The position numbers and the translations under genes were made by a program. From Flavobacterium sp. J372 (lineage in GTDB: Bacteria > Bacteroidota > Bacteroidia > Flavobacteriales > Flavobacteriaceae), in the NCBI RefSeq assembly GCF_024699965.1, contig NZ_JAJOMZ010000004.1:3194001-3258000 (forward strand): a DNA stretch of 64,000 bases, in the 5' to 3' direction. The first letter of the stretch is position 1. Every line of letters starts with the position of its first letter. This document shows positions 17,622 to 26,894 of this stretch, piece by piece. The notes beneath the pieces were generated by a model that saw only the letters and a program-made list of their open reading frames with translations, was not told the DNA's origin and did not search any database.

Positions 17622-18935
17622 ATGTTGGAAAGCAGTTTTGGATTAACCTTCTTTTTGAGGACTCCGCGAAGAAAGACCAATATCAGGTCTATTTATTTGA
17701 GAATTACCGTTGACGGTATTCCTAAAGAAACATCTATTAAATGTACCTGGGATTTAACCAGGTGGGATCAAAAAACAGAACGTGCAACCGGGAGCAAGGA
17801 AGATGCACGCGTCTTAAACAATGTGCTTGATGCAATAACCGTCAAAGTAAATAAGAGAAAAGCTGATCTTATCTATGCCGAGGAAACAATCACTGCACAA
17901 AAGCTTATCGATTATGTCAAGGGAAAGGTTGCTTCCAGGGCAAAGGTTCTGGAAGAATTCCAACTTCATAACGACGAAGTCAAAGCCCTTGTACCAAAAG
18001 AGTATTCAGCAGGAACACTTGAACGTTTTGTTACCGCTAAATCTCACGTCAGGGATTTTATAAAGTTTAAGTACAGGGTAGATGATCTGGAGTTTAGGGA
18101 ACTGAATTTCCAGTTTGTTAAAGATTATGAATTCTACCTTAAAACGGTCAAAGGATGCTGTAATAATACTACGTTGAAATATATATCGAATTTTAAAAAG
18201 ATAGTATTGCGGGCAATTGCAAAGGAAATTATAACGGTTGACCCTTTTAAACTTTTCAAGGGGAAAAAGACGAAGACCAATAAAAAGCCTTTAAGTAGGG
18301 AAGAACTCCTAAAAATCGAGAGGCATAGTTTTTCTACACCAAGACTTGAATTAGTACGCGATATTTTTGTATTCCAATGTTATACGGGCTTAGCTTATAT
18401 TGATGTATTTAACCTAAAAGCATCAGACATTAAAACTGGCATTGATGGTGAGCCATGGATTATGACTGAAAGGCAGAAAACCGGTTCAGAAACCAATGTC
18501 CCACTGCTGCCACAAGCTTTGGAAATCATGTCGCGTTACAAAGGTCATCCACTCAGTGAAAAGCGCGGTGCTGTGCTACCAGTCAAATCAAATCAAAAGA
18601 TGAACGCCTATCTGAAAGAAATCGCAGACTTATGCGGCATCAACTGCGAATTGAACACGCACAAAGCGCGTAGAACGTTTGCAAGTACAGTAACCCTCGG
18701 CAACAATGTTCCGATACATGTTGTGAAGGAAATGCTCGGCCATCATTCCATTCAGCAAACGGAAGAGTATGCTATCACTGAGAAACAGAGTATATCACGA
18801 GAGATGCAGGGACTAAGGCATAAATTTGCCGTTGAAAAAGCAAGCAAGCCTGAAGTAACGTGGGAGGCCATTCATAAATTAGAGAATGAACTTCAGGAAA
18901 TGAAAATGAAATTCCTCACCATTCAAAGTGCATAA
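17622..18935 (+). CDS. int: Tyrosine recombinase / integrase of the island
   Basis: 437-residue site-specific recombinase. The N-terminal ~90 residues form the Bacteroidota arm-DNA-binding domain (KTNIRSIYLRITVDGIPKE), followed by a SAM-like core-binding domain (~105-210) and the catalytic domain (~220-410). Catalytic residues seen are the Lys in RQKTGS, H347 and R350 in HKARR, H374 in LGHHS and the nucleophile Y383 in TEEYA. The first catalytic Arg is replaced by Ala (residue ~258, CYTGLAYIDV), a change also known in conjugative-transposon integrases of this phylum. It sits 272 bp from tRNA-Ser, pointing away from it, and most likely mediated insertion there. Confidence 0.93.
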   Translation: MLESSFGLTFFLRTPRRKTNIRSIYLRITVDGIPKETSIKCTWDLTRWDQKTERATGSKEDARVLNNVLDAITVKVNKRKADLIYAEETITAQKLIDYVKGKVASRAKVLEEFQLHNDEVKALVPKEYSAGTLERFVTAKSHVRDFIKFKYRVDDLEFRELNFQFVKDYEFYLKTVKGCCNNTTLKYISNFKKIVLRAIAKEIITVDPFKLFKGKKTKTNKKPLSREELLKIERHSFSTPRLELVRDIFVFQCYTGLAYIDVFNLKASDIKTGIDGEPWIMTERQKTGSETNVPLLPQALEIMSRYKGHPLSEKRGAVLPVKSNQKMNAYLKEIADLCGINCELNTHKARRTFASTVTLGNNVPIHVVKEMLGHHSIQQTEEYAITEKQSISREMQGLRHKFAVEKASKPEVTWEAIHKLENELQEMKMKFLTIQSA

Positions 18936-18936
18936 T

Positions 18937-18970
18937 AATTAAGCCTTAAGATAAATCTTAAGGCTTAATT
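18937..18970. terminator. Long-stem bidirectional terminator
   Basis: A perfect 16-bp inverted repeat (18937-18952 and 18955-18970, around AATTAAGCCTTAAGAT) with a 2-base centre separates the rightward integrase from the leftward helicase. AT-rich flanks give short U tracts on both sides. Confidence 0.75.
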
Positions 18971-18982
18971 ATTTAATAGAGA

Positions 18983-20156
18983 TTATAGCTTAGGTTTGGA
19001 AGTGTAAGTTTTAGTACCAGGAATAGCTGTCTTGAAAGCTCCAACAATTCCAACGCTGAAACGGGCTCGCGTTATTCCAACATATAATTTTGCCCTCGCT
19101 TCATCTTTTAAGGCAGAACTGTTATTCTCTATCCATTTTTTCATATCAGAGGTAGGATAAATTAAAACACGATCGAATGTCTTGCCTTTTGAAGTCCCAA
19201 AGTTTGCAACTGCAAAATCCAGATCCGCTTTTACAGTAATACTCCACCGTAATTGCACAGGATCAAATTCCTCTAAATATGATCTTGCGTCAGCTTCGTT
19301 TATTAAATAAATGCCAGTATGGTCACTCTCACCGCTGCGGCAGGACTGACAGTCGCAAGCTGATGTTGCAGCGTATTGTGGATAAAGTTTTGATGAGTAG
19401 TCGCAAATAAGCTGGTTGTTCCGGTGTGATGCGGCAAGTGTTGTTTCATCAATGTTCCCATTAATTAACTTTTTGCATTCAGTCTGCAAAAATTCTTTTA
19501 TTTTCCCGTCAGCATACTTTTTGTATTTTGCTTCGTGGTGTGTCAAGTAAGTTACCTGTCGCGGATCGCCTACAAGCGTGATAGTACTCGCGGATTTAAA
19601 AAGAAGTTTTATAATTTCCAGATCGTAACCTGCCAGATCTTGTACCTCATCTATAAAAATATGGGGGTAAATCCTCCTTATGCGGTCTATGATTTCGCCT
19701 TTCAAAGCTGCATCAGCGTTTACGACGAATTTGGCAAGTTTATCGGAGTAGATTCTCCCGCCACCCGTGAAGTAATGCTTTATAAAATTTTCGTGCTCAC
19801 CCCAGAATAACGGATGTCCGTTTGAGACTACACGCTTTCCCTGCTTATCGAATTTTGCTCCAGATCTTTGATTTACCAGATCTAATCCTCTGACCGATTG
19901 CGTGAACATTACTTCATTAAAGGTTCCCTGATAGGGCTTTACGCCATGCTGAATTAGAAACGAAAACCACGTTTGTATTTTTATATTGCTGGGAACATAC
20001 TTGTTCAGTTGAATAATTTTGCTGCGAATTTCTTCCTCGTTGTATTCCGTATACGTCGTGATCAGGGACCTGTTTGTCTTTGATCTTTAAAGCCTCCTTT
20101 ACGATTGCGGTTGTCTTTCCCGATCCTGCTGCTGCAATGACAAGCTTATTGTTCAT
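18983..20156 (-). pseudogene. gajB: Gabija GajB-like UvrD helicase, frameshifted
   Basis: Superfamily 1 helicase of ~390 residues, read in two frames. The 5' frame (from ATG 20156) has Walker A AAAGSGKT (8-15) and runs to KIKDKQV. One extra G in the run 20065-20067 (plus strand) then shifts the frame. Removing it gives a continuous protein through LITTYTEYNEEEIRSK to the part ending at 18983. That part holds DEVQDLAGYD (Walker B), LVGDPRQVTY, SHRNNQLICDY and YVGITRAR (motif VI). The start overlaps the upstream ATPase/TOPRIM gene stop by 11 bp. An OLD-type ATPase/TOPRIM nuclease coupled to a short UvrD helicase is the layout of the Gabija anti-phage system. As written, the gene would not make a full helicase. 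Confidence 0.75.
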
Positions 20157-21770
20157 TACACCAGGCTATTGCATCCAAAATGTACTTCGGATAGGTGATT
20201 GATTTTGCCGAGTTGAATATTTTCATCGCGCATTCGGTTTTATTGTCCTGCATATATTCACTGATTGCCTCCTCAGTCTTATATATAGTCGCACTGATGC
20301 CCAATATGTCGCAGAGGTTTGACAAATTGCCTGCATTGGCCCTGACGATTTGCGGTTCCAATGTGTTAAGGCTATTATCAGAATCGGCAAAGATTTTAAT
20401 GGTCATTGATCCCGCATAATCTTTGTACTTTTTCGTGATTTTTGTTGCGTAATCTTTGTCATTGTCGGTCAAAACCGCGACAGGCTTTTGAACCAGTTCC
20501 GCTATTTCCAGAAATCTTTTAAAAGAAGTGCCTACTGAAATAATGTCTATTTCGTTTTCTATTGGCAATGTATTGGCATGGCTGTCTTTGTATGCACGCT
20601 GAAATACAAGTTCGTCAGACGGGCCTTCAACCAATAGCGCTTTCTTTGAGAGTATCATGCGTAAAGTTTCGTAGCCAGGCAATTTTTCGAAAAAATCGTA
20701 TGTGTCAGACTTCAACGCCGTCAAGCGGATTTCCTTTCTATTATGAAGCAATATCAGATTTTTTAAACTCAACTTGTTTGCAACAAAGCTACTATGCGTA
20801 CTGACAATAATCTGCTTGCCCTCACATTTTTGCTGGATACTTTTAATGAACTGATTCAGTTTTGTATGAGATAGGTGGTTTTCCGGTTCCTCTATTAAAA
20901 TGAGGTTTGACTCTTTCGCTTTTTTGTGGGCAAGAGCCAAGTTGGTTTTGATCAGGCATTGCTCGCCCTTTCCTATCTGATGGAATGGTATGCCTTCGAG
21001 ATAAGTCATTAGCGATGTTTCCCATGAATTTTTTGCTGACAAATCAACTGAAATATGAACGGTCTTTGTCGATATATCGGCTTTGCCGGTAATTTTTGTA
21101 TTGATTGCCGCAACAGATTTGTCCGACATAAACGTCTCCTTCATTTTCCGATAGGCTTGGGATAAGTCTACGATTTCCTTTTCAATCAGGTCGTCCTTGA
21201 TAATTTTGGAAATATAAACATCCGACCCATTTTGAAATCTTGTTCCGGAGGAATCTATCATTACTGACTTTACAGGAAGCGTCCTGATCGATACTGTATC
21301 CCGCGCAAAAGTCGTCCACGTCATCTTATAGAATTCAATCGGAATAGTCATGACATCGCCGAGAATTAACTCGTTATAATCATCAATATAATCGTGGTCG
21401 AACTCTATTTTAAAACTTATTCCGCATCCCTTTTTTCGCTGAATGTTAGCATCACCTTCGAAGAGGGGGAGTGGGTCACCACAAAAAAAATCTCAATCAC
21501 GATCTCGGGCGGCTTCTGTGGGGCAGCAGTTTTAAGACTGGCAAGGTAATCGATTTCGACGTCCTTATTAAATAAGTATTGTGAAAGTTCGTTCTTAAGA
21601 TAACGTCCGCAAAGCAATCCTGATAATGCCAAATGAATAGCTTCAAGAATTGTAGATTTTCCGGCTTCATTGTTCCCGACAATGATATTTATACCGTTTG
21701 ATAATTCCAACGGAAAAAGTCCTTTAAAGCATTTATAATTTACAATATTAATTCTCTCGATAAAGTTCAT
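20146..21770 (-). pseudogene. gajA: Gabija GajA-like OLD-family ATPase/TOPRIM nuclease, frameshifted
   Basis: ~541-residue protein in two frames. The N-terminal frame (ATG 21770) has Walker A VGNNEAGKST (31-40). At a run of eight A on the plus strand (21483-21490) one base is missing; restoring it joins EIVIEIFF to GDPLPLFEGD and continues to 20146. The downstream frame holds a signature-like IGKGEQCLI, Walker B LILIEEPENHLS and H-loop VSTHSSF of an ABC-type ATPase. It then holds a TOPRIM nuclease domain with LLVEGPSDELVF and VLTDNDKDYA. In Gabija, GajA is a nucleotide-sensing nicking endonuclease. Gene order, coupling with the UvrD helicase and placement beside an integrase support the assignment. 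A homopolymer read error is the main alternative to true inactivation. Confidence 0.78.
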
Positions 21771-21804
21771 TAAGCGATTTCGTTTTAAATTTGATTTGAG
21801 GCGC

Positions 21805-21835
21805 GCTATATTAACAAAAGTTTAGCTAATATAGC
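21805..21835. promoter_or_regulatory. Inverted repeat upstream of gajA
   Basis: GCTATATTA (21805-21813) and TAATATAGC (21827-21835) form a perfect 9-bp inverted repeat with 13 bases between, 35 bp upstream of the gajA start. It could be an operator or promoter-linked hairpin. Confidence 0.35.
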
Positions 21836-21964
21836 AAAAAAGAAAGGCATGTTGTCGAAAGCAATTCCTACTACCGGCAAGTATTCAAACAAATAGCAGT
21901 GCATTTGGAGAGTTGCTTGTAAATTGCGGACGGCGCGAATGAACCTTACGGTAAAATTAGTAGA

Positions 21965-22218
21965 ATGGAAGATTATTTTGTTTCGGCAGCGAGTATAGTT
22001 TATACAAAAAAAGATTGCTGCCTGGCAATGGTTACGATGAACGTTGCTTGCAGCAACGCCGGCAGGCAGGCTTGGGATTGCTCCCCGAACTTACAGAGGA
22101 ACTGGAAAATTTTGCAACATTTTTCATCCTCATTAATCAGCCAATGACAAACCGGCAAATAAGATTGCTTGCCTCTATTAATAACGAGCTGATAAGTTCC
22201 TTTATTTCCGCGATATAA
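21965..22218 (+). pseudogene. Possible small mobile-element protein, frameshifted
   Basis: Two overlapping plus-strand frames join into one 84-residue protein if one A is added to the run 22006-22012: MEDYFVSAASIVYTKK then RLLPGNGYDERCLQQRRQ and onward to NNELISSFISAI. The second part has a coherent helical pattern (LLPELTEELENFATFF). I do not recognise a family. It lies in the 464-bp gap between gajA and the leftward small genes, where nothing else is seen. This is a weak call. Confidence 0.35.
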
Positions 22219-22234
22219 AGCGGAAACAAGTCGA

Positions 22235-22522
22235 TTATTGGGCTATTTTCAGTATTACTTCACTTCGATACCCTGGATGATATGAAGGACGATAGTCGAT
22301 ATATCCCATAACTTGAAGTTCCTTAAAGTATTTATGGTAAGTGGGAATTGTGTGGATGTGTGACAGGCTCATCAATTTACTCCGGCTCACTTTAATTATA
22401 CCGCTCTCGCCCTGCCTGTAACCTAAATACAATATGGCGGTAAGCAATGCAAAATGCCAAACATTAAGCCTGTTGTCCTTTTCAAATATTGAAAGATATT
22501 TTAGAAGATTTGCCAGTTCCAT
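22235..22522 (-). CDS. Small mobile-element protein, 95 residues, winged-helix-like
   Basis: 95-residue protein with NVWHFALLTAILYLGYRQGE followed by ISRSK-like VSRSKLMSLSHIHTIPTYHKYFKELQVMGYI, a likely helix-turn-helix/winged-helix DNA-binding fold. Proteins of this kind are common on Bacteroidota integrative elements, usually annotated as hypothetical or transcriptional regulator. It follows the excisionase-like gene by 2 bp in the same operon. Its role in element control or replication is inferred. Confidence 0.7.
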   Translation of the reverse strand: MELANLLKYLSIFEKDNRLNVWHFALLTAILYLGYRQGESGIIKVSRSKLMSLSHIHTIPTYHKYFKELQVMGYIDYRPSYHPGYRSEVILKIAQ

Positions 22523-22524
22523 AT

Positions 22525-22794
22525 TTAATTTTCCCCGAAAAGTTTCAGAAGGTCAGACTTATTGTAGTAGTAGGAACCCAAGACTTTTTTGTAGCGAATC
22601 TTTCCACTGATACGCAAGTTTTGCAAGGAGCCGGCAGAAATGTCCAAAAGCTTTCGCACTACCCTTCCCTTTAACCATTCAAAGTCTGTTCCGGCATTTT
22701 CTGTTCTTTCACCTTGCGCTAATAGCTGCCCGATCTGTTCAAGGAGCAGTAGCCCAAATTGGCGCAGGTCGTCTTTAGTTACATTATTGTCCAT
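22525..22794 (-). CDS. Helix-turn-helix protein, excisionase-like
   Basis: 89-residue protein with WLKGRVVRKLLDISAGSLQNLR followed by ISGKIRYKKVLGSYYYNKSDLLKLF. This is the MerR/HTH_17 arrangement (a helix-turn-helix then a small wing that reads a recognition site) seen in excisionases and small regulators of Bacteroidota conjugative elements. It is the first gene of a two-gene leftward operon beside the Gabija-like pair. It may assist excision of the island; the sequence shows only a DNA-binding fold. Confidence 0.72.
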   Translation of the reverse strand: MDNNVTKDDLRQFGLLLLEQIGQLLAQGERTENAGTDFEWLKGRVVRKLLDISAGSLQNLRISGKIRYKKVLGSYYYNKSDLLKLFGEN

Positions 22795-22935
22795 CGTTCA
22801 CCAATCGTTTTCATATGTAAAAATGAAATTACGTAGTGTTTCAATACCTTTTGCAGATGTGGAATTGGATGGCGTTAATTGACCTTTAGTGTTATTACGT
22901 CGTAACTGACATGAAAACTGTTTTTACTTTGCGGC

Positions 22936-23141
22936 ATGAATCCAGATGAGATAAAAAAATATTTTGAGAAAAACCCGCCGCCGGTTGCTGTTGACTGGAA
23001 GCCTTGGGCTAAAATCAGTGACACCCAGAAATTCCTTAATAGCTGTTATACTTCAATTGCCAGCTTTAAAGACCCTATGACAAGTGCCCTTCGTATTGGC
23101 ATTTAAAGGAATTTTATGATGATATGCGCTCAAAGGAATAG
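22936..23141 (+). pseudogene. Small conserved protein (DUF6965-like), frameshifted
   Basis: An ATG at 22936 opens MNPDEIKKYFEKNPPPVAVD, continuing to SIASFKDP. One missing C in the run 23073-23075 then shifts the frame. With it restored the protein continues YDKCPSYWHLKEFYDDMRSKE and stops at 23139-23141, giving ~68 residues. The combination of NPPP, W-x-PWAKI and CPSYWHLKEFY is a small conserved family found beside Bacteroidota integrative elements; the DUF6965 label is from memory. Function is unknown. Confidence 0.6.
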
Positions 23142-23228
23142 TAAAGCATCAGTGATTGTAGTGAAAATCCTCCCTTGAAGATTGTAACGGAAAGCGCAGC
23201 GGTGTCGGATGCCCCAAAAAAACCAGCC

Positions 23229-23491
23229 CTAAAAGAACTGGTTTCCAACGTGGATAACGAAAATCATTGCGCTCCCATAATTTTTTTGGATTTGCAGCAT
23301 TTGCCCTCCGGCATATTCTAATTCATATGTGTATTCTTTTCCTTTCAGTGGAGTAAACAATTTTCTATACTTCTTTTTAGTGGTATTGTAGATTTTTAAA
23401 ACTATAAAAGTTTGAAACCAATTCTTGTCCATTGGTATTTCATAATTGTATATTTTATGACTGCCATCTGAGTAATCATAATAATCAAATG
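23229..23491 (-). pseudogene. Gene remnant lacking its 5' end
   Basis: A minus-strand frame reads FAFDYYDYSDGSHKIYNYE and continues through MDKNWFQTFIVLKIYNTTKK to a stop at 23229. A stop codon lies directly upstream, so no proper start exists beyond an internal ATG at 23432. Tyr/Lys-rich beta strands look protein-like rather than random. It is probably the tail of a lost gene in the gap between the mobile-element genes and the copper region. No family is recognised. Confidence 0.4.
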
Positions 23492-23558
23492 CAAATTAGA
23501 AATGCGTCAACAAACTGGCGCTGGCATCTTAACTACGTAAATTAAAACCTTAAAATCG

Positions 23559-23566
23559 TAATTTTG
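23559..23566 (+). promoter_or_regulatory. -7 promoter box of the copper region regulator
   Basis: TAATTTTG is a perfect TAnnTTTG box, 20 bp before the ATG at 23587. An AGGAG stretch (23577-23581) lies between them and could serve as a ribosome-binding site. Confidence 0.5.
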
Positions 23567-23586
23567 CAGGTAAATTAGGAGTGCCA

Positions 23587-24150
23587 ATGACAACATTATA
23601 TATAAAAAATATGGTTTGCAACCGCTGTATCATGGTGGTAGAAAACGAACTCGGTAAACTTGGCCTGAAGACAAAATATGTACGATTGGGCGAAGCTGCA
23701 TTGGAAAATGAGCTTTCAGTCACGGAAAGGGAAAAGCTGAAAGATATCCTGATCTCCCTAGGATTTGCCCTTATAGATGACAAAAAGGGCAAGATTATTG
23801 AAAAAATAAAAAACACAATAATCCATTTGGTGCACTACCACCAGGGTGAATTGAAGACCAATTTGTCAGATGTGCTTAAGGATGAGCTGAATCACGACTA
23901 CAATTACTTATCCAGTCTTTTTTCAGAAGTGGAGGGCACTACAATCGAGAAGTACTACATTGCGCAGAGAATAGAAAAGGTAAAGGAACTCCTGGTGTAC
24001 GACGAATTGTCATTGAGTGAGATTGCCTTCCGCCTGAATTACTCCAGCGTTGGATACCTGAGCAACCAGTTTAAAAAAGTGACCGGACTCACGCCGAGCC
24101 ATTTCAAACAGGTAAAGGAAGAGAAAAGAAGGCCCCTGGATAGTTTATAA
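23587..24150 (+). CDS. AraC-family regulator with N-terminal HMA-like domain
   Basis: 187 residues. Residues 1-~65 resemble a heavy-metal-associated domain with a MVCNRC metal site (C11 and C14). Residues ~95-185 are an AraC-type DNA-binding domain with two helix-turn-helix units (LSLSEIAFRLNYSSVGYLSN, then FKKVTGLTPSHFKQ). The in-frame GTG at 23581 is less likely than ATG 23587, which follows AGGAG. The protein probably senses Cu+/Ag+ or a related metal and controls the efflux genes starting 85 bp downstream. It differs from the usual CueR or CusS/R systems, and no other regulator is seen in the metal region. Confidence 0.85.
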   Translation: MTTLYIKNMVCNRCIMVVENELGKLGLKTKYVRLGEAALENELSVTEREKLKDILISLGFALIDDKKGKIIEKIKNTIIHLVHYHQGELKTNLSDVLKDELNHDYNYLSSLFSEVEGTTIEKYYIAQRIEKVKELLVYDELSLSEIAFRLNYSSVGYLSNQFKKVTGLTPSHFKQVKEEKRRPLDSL

Positions 24151-24234
24151 AAGTTACAAATCAATTAAAGAATTCCACAATAAACGACAAGGATGCCGTA
24201 GCCAAATTTGCAGGGTAATTAAACCAAGCAAAAT

Positions 24235-26454
24235 ATGGCAGCAAATGACCTTTATACTATAAAACAGGTGTTCCCTGTTCTGGGTATGACTTGCGCTTCC
24301 TGCGCGGCAAGCGCTGAAAGTATCGTTAACTTTCAACCGGGTGTCAAGAGCGCTTCAGTGAACTATGCTACGGGAAATTTGACAGTCGAATTTGAACCCG
24401 GCAGAACAGATGTCATCCAACTGCAAAAGGCGGTGCAGTCTGTGGGTTACGACCTATTGCTGGAAGATGAGGAACAAAGGCAGGAGGCATTAGAAGCGAT
24501 TTATGCCCAAAAGTATACACAACTTAAGAAAAAAGCTTTCTGGGCTGTCCTTTTCTCGTTACCCGTAGTAGTACTAGGGATGTTCGCTATGGATATGCCC
24601 TATGCGAATGAGATGATGTGGGTATTTTCTACTCCTGTCGTAATTTGGCTGGGTAGGGACTTTTTCATCAATGCATGGAAGCAGGCAAAATACCGCTCTG
24701 CCAATATGGATACATTGGTAGCGCTCAGCACCGGCATTGCTTACCTGTTCAGTGTTTTCAATATGTTATTTCCGGCCTTTTGGCACAAGAGAGGCTTGCA
24801 TGCGCACGTCTATTTTGAAGCAGCAGCGGTTGTCATCGCATTTATCCTGCTTGGTAAGCTTTTGGAAGAAAGGGCTAAAGGAAGCACCTCCTCGGCCATC
24901 AGGAAGCTGATGGGCCTACAGCCAAAAACTGTTACGGTAGTGCTCGCAGATGGATCGCTTCGGCAGACTCCTCTTGACCAGGTAATCCCTGGCGATGTCA
25001 TACAGGTGAAACCGGGCGAAAAGATAGCGGTGGATGGTATAGTGACCTCGGGAACGTCGTATGTGGACGAAAGTATGTTAAGCGGAGAGCCTATACCGGT
25101 AGCCAAAAAGATAGCCGAAAAGGTATTCGCAGGTACGATTAACCAACGGGGCGCTTTTGAGTTCAAGGCGATAAACGTAGGGAAAGAAACCATGCTTGCA
25201 CACATAATAAAAATGGTGCAGGATGCCCAAGGCAGCAAAGCACCCGTGCAGAAACTGGTGGATAAAATTGCAGGCATTTTTGTTCCCGCGGTGATGGGTA
25301 TTGCAACCGTTACCTTTATGCTATGGTGGGTGTTAGGTGGTGAAAACGGCATAGTACAGGGGTTACAGGCAGCTATTACCGTTCTTATAATAGCCTGCCC
25401 CTGCGCATTGGGGTTGGCGACTCCCACTGCCATTATGGTTGGTGTTGGTAAAGGCGCAGAGAATGGGATACTTATAAAAGATGCCGAAAGCCTTGAGTTG
25501 GCGAAACGAGTTACTGCCGTGGTACTTGACAAAACGGGGACTATTACAGAAGGAAAGCCACTTGTTATGAACATTGTGTGGCTGGATAATGATGATACAT
25601 CAAAAAATGTCCTTTTGAGCATGGAAAAGCGCTCCGAGCATCCTTTGGCAGGAGCAGTGGTTAACCACTTTGGTGATCTTCCAACGATTCCTTTATCCAA
25701 CTTTGAAAGCATAACAGGTAAGGGGCTAAATGCCCGGCACAATAACGAAAACTACTTTGCAGGCAGTAAAAGGCTGTTAGAAGAAAATAATATCCGTATT
25801 GATGTGAGCCTGCAAAAGCAAGCTGAGGAATGGGATAAACTATCGGTTACGGTTATATGGTTTGCCGATAGCAGACAAGCCTTATGTGTAATCGGCATAT
25901 CGGATAAGGTTAAAGAAACTTCTGCCATGGCCGTCCGACAGATGCAGGGAATGGGAATTGAGCTTTACATGTTGACGGGCGATAACCACGCTACGGCCAG
26001 GTCAATCTCAGAACAAACCGGCCTACGGTATTACAAGGCCGAGGTATTGCCACAGCAGAAAGCCGATTTTATCAAAGAACTGCAAGGTAAAGGAAAGGTA
26101 GTGGCAATGGTGGGCGATGGTATCAATGACAGCGCTGCACTTGCGACAGCCGATATAAGTATCGCGATGGGCAAAGGTGCAGACATCGCAATGGACGTAG
26201 CCAAGATGACCATCATTTCGTCAGACCTCACAAGGATACCACAGGCCATACGTTTGTCAGAAAAGATCGTAGCTACAATTAGGCAAAACCTGTTTTGGGC
26301 ATTTATATACAACTTGATCGGCATCCCTATAGCAGCTGGGATTTTATACCCGGTGAACGGTTTCCTGCTGGATCCTATGGTCGCAGGAGCTGCGATGGCG
26401 CTCAGCAGCGTAAGCGTGGTGTCTAACAGCTTACGCCTAAAGCTGAAAAAATAA
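24235..26454 (+). CDS. copA: Cu+ -exporting P1B-type ATPase CopA
   Basis: 739-residue inner-membrane pump moving Cu+ (or Ag+) from cytosol to periplasm with ATP. One N-terminal HMA domain has GMTCASC (C20, C23). About eight membrane helices follow, with the metal-binding CPC at 388-390, phosphorylation site DKTGT at 432-436, the HP motif SEHPLAGAV, and hinge GDGINDSAAL. This is the P1B-1 pattern. It follows the AraC-type regulator and precedes a lone HMA protein, so regulator, pump and chaperone are together. Confidence 0.95.
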   Translation: MAANDLYTIKQVFPVLGMTCASCAASAESIVNFQPGVKSASVNYATGNLTVEFEPGRTDVIQLQKAVQSVGYDLLLEDEEQRQEALEAIYAQKYTQLKKKAFWAVLFSLPVVVLGMFAMDMPYANEMMWVFSTPVVIWLGRDFFINAWKQAKYRSANMDTLVALSTGIAYLFSVFNMLFPAFWHKRGLHAHVYFEAAAVVIAFILLGKLLEERAKGSTSSAIRKLMGLQPKTVTVVLADGSLRQTPLDQVIPGDVIQVKPGEKIAVDGIVTSGTSYVDESMLSGEPIPVAKKIAEKVFAGTINQRGAFEFKAINVGKETMLAHIIKMVQDAQGSKAPVQKLVDKIAGIFVPAVMGIATVTFMLWWVLGGENGIVQGLQAAITVLIIACPCALGLATPTAIMVGVGKGAENGILIKDAESLELAKRVTAVVLDKTGTITEGKPLVMNIVWLDNDDTSKNVLLSMEKRSEHPLAGAVVNHFGDLPTIPLSNFESITGKGLNARHNNENYFAGSKRLLEENNIRIDVSLQKQAEEWDKLSVTVIWFADSRQALCVIGISDKVKETSAMAVRQMQGMGIELYMLTGDNHATARSISEQTGLRYYKAEVLPQQKADFIKELQGKGKVVAMVGDGINDSAALATADISIAMGKGADIAMDVAKMTIISSDLTRIPQAIRLSEKIVATIRQNLFWAFIYNLIGIPIAAGILYPVNGFLLDPMVAGAAMALSSVSVVSNSLRLKLKK

Positions 26455-26552
26455 AACATTAAATGTCACAAATCAAAGAAGAATTTTCACAATGATGAGG
26501 CGTGATTAAGTGCTGAAATTTGTGGGACAAGATAATCTATAAATTATAACCG

Positions 26553-26774
26553 ATGGACAACAAGGAATTTCTATTTAAGACAAATATCAACTGCGGGGGA
26601 TGTGTGGCGAAGGTAACTCCATTTTTGAATGATGCTGAAGGTGTCTGCCACTGGGAAGTTGATACGCAAAATAAAGACAAGGTGCTGACAGTTAAATCCG
26701 AGGGTATATCTCAGGAGCAGGTGATGCAGACGGTTCAAAGGGCCGGCTTTAAAATAGAACCTTTGCCTCAGTAG
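26553..26774 (+). CDS. HMA-domain copper chaperone
   Basis: 73-residue cytosolic HMA-domain protein. The metal site is NCGGC (residues ~13-17) instead of the common MxCxxC. Such proteins carry Cu+ to the CopA HMA domain. It lies 98 bp downstream of copA on the same strand. Confidence 0.85.
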   Translation: MDNKEFLFKTNINCGGCVAKVTPFLNDAEGVCHWEVDTQNKDKVLTVKSEGISQEQVMQTVQRAGFKIEPLPQ

Positions 26775-26881
26775 ACCTTACTAAAACCTGTATATAGCAG
26801 GAAGAATGAAGCTTAATTGAATTTTTTACATCGAATATCAAAAAAAGATAAAGAAATCTATCAGAAAGATTAACTTATTTG

Positions 26882-26889
26882 TAAATTTG
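26882..26889 (+). promoter_or_regulatory. -7 promoter box of the Cys-rich protein
   Basis: TAAATTTG is a perfect TAnnTTTG box whose expected transcription start (~26896) coincides with the apparent TTG start codon at 26895. The message may be leaderless. Confidence 0.5.
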
Positions 26890-26894
26890 TTGTA

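Noticed and set aside
24810..25742. 310-residue minus-strand frame inside copA
   Set aside because: It lies wholly opposite the well-conserved ATPase and its translation has no domain, only low-complexity Ser/Thr/Pro.
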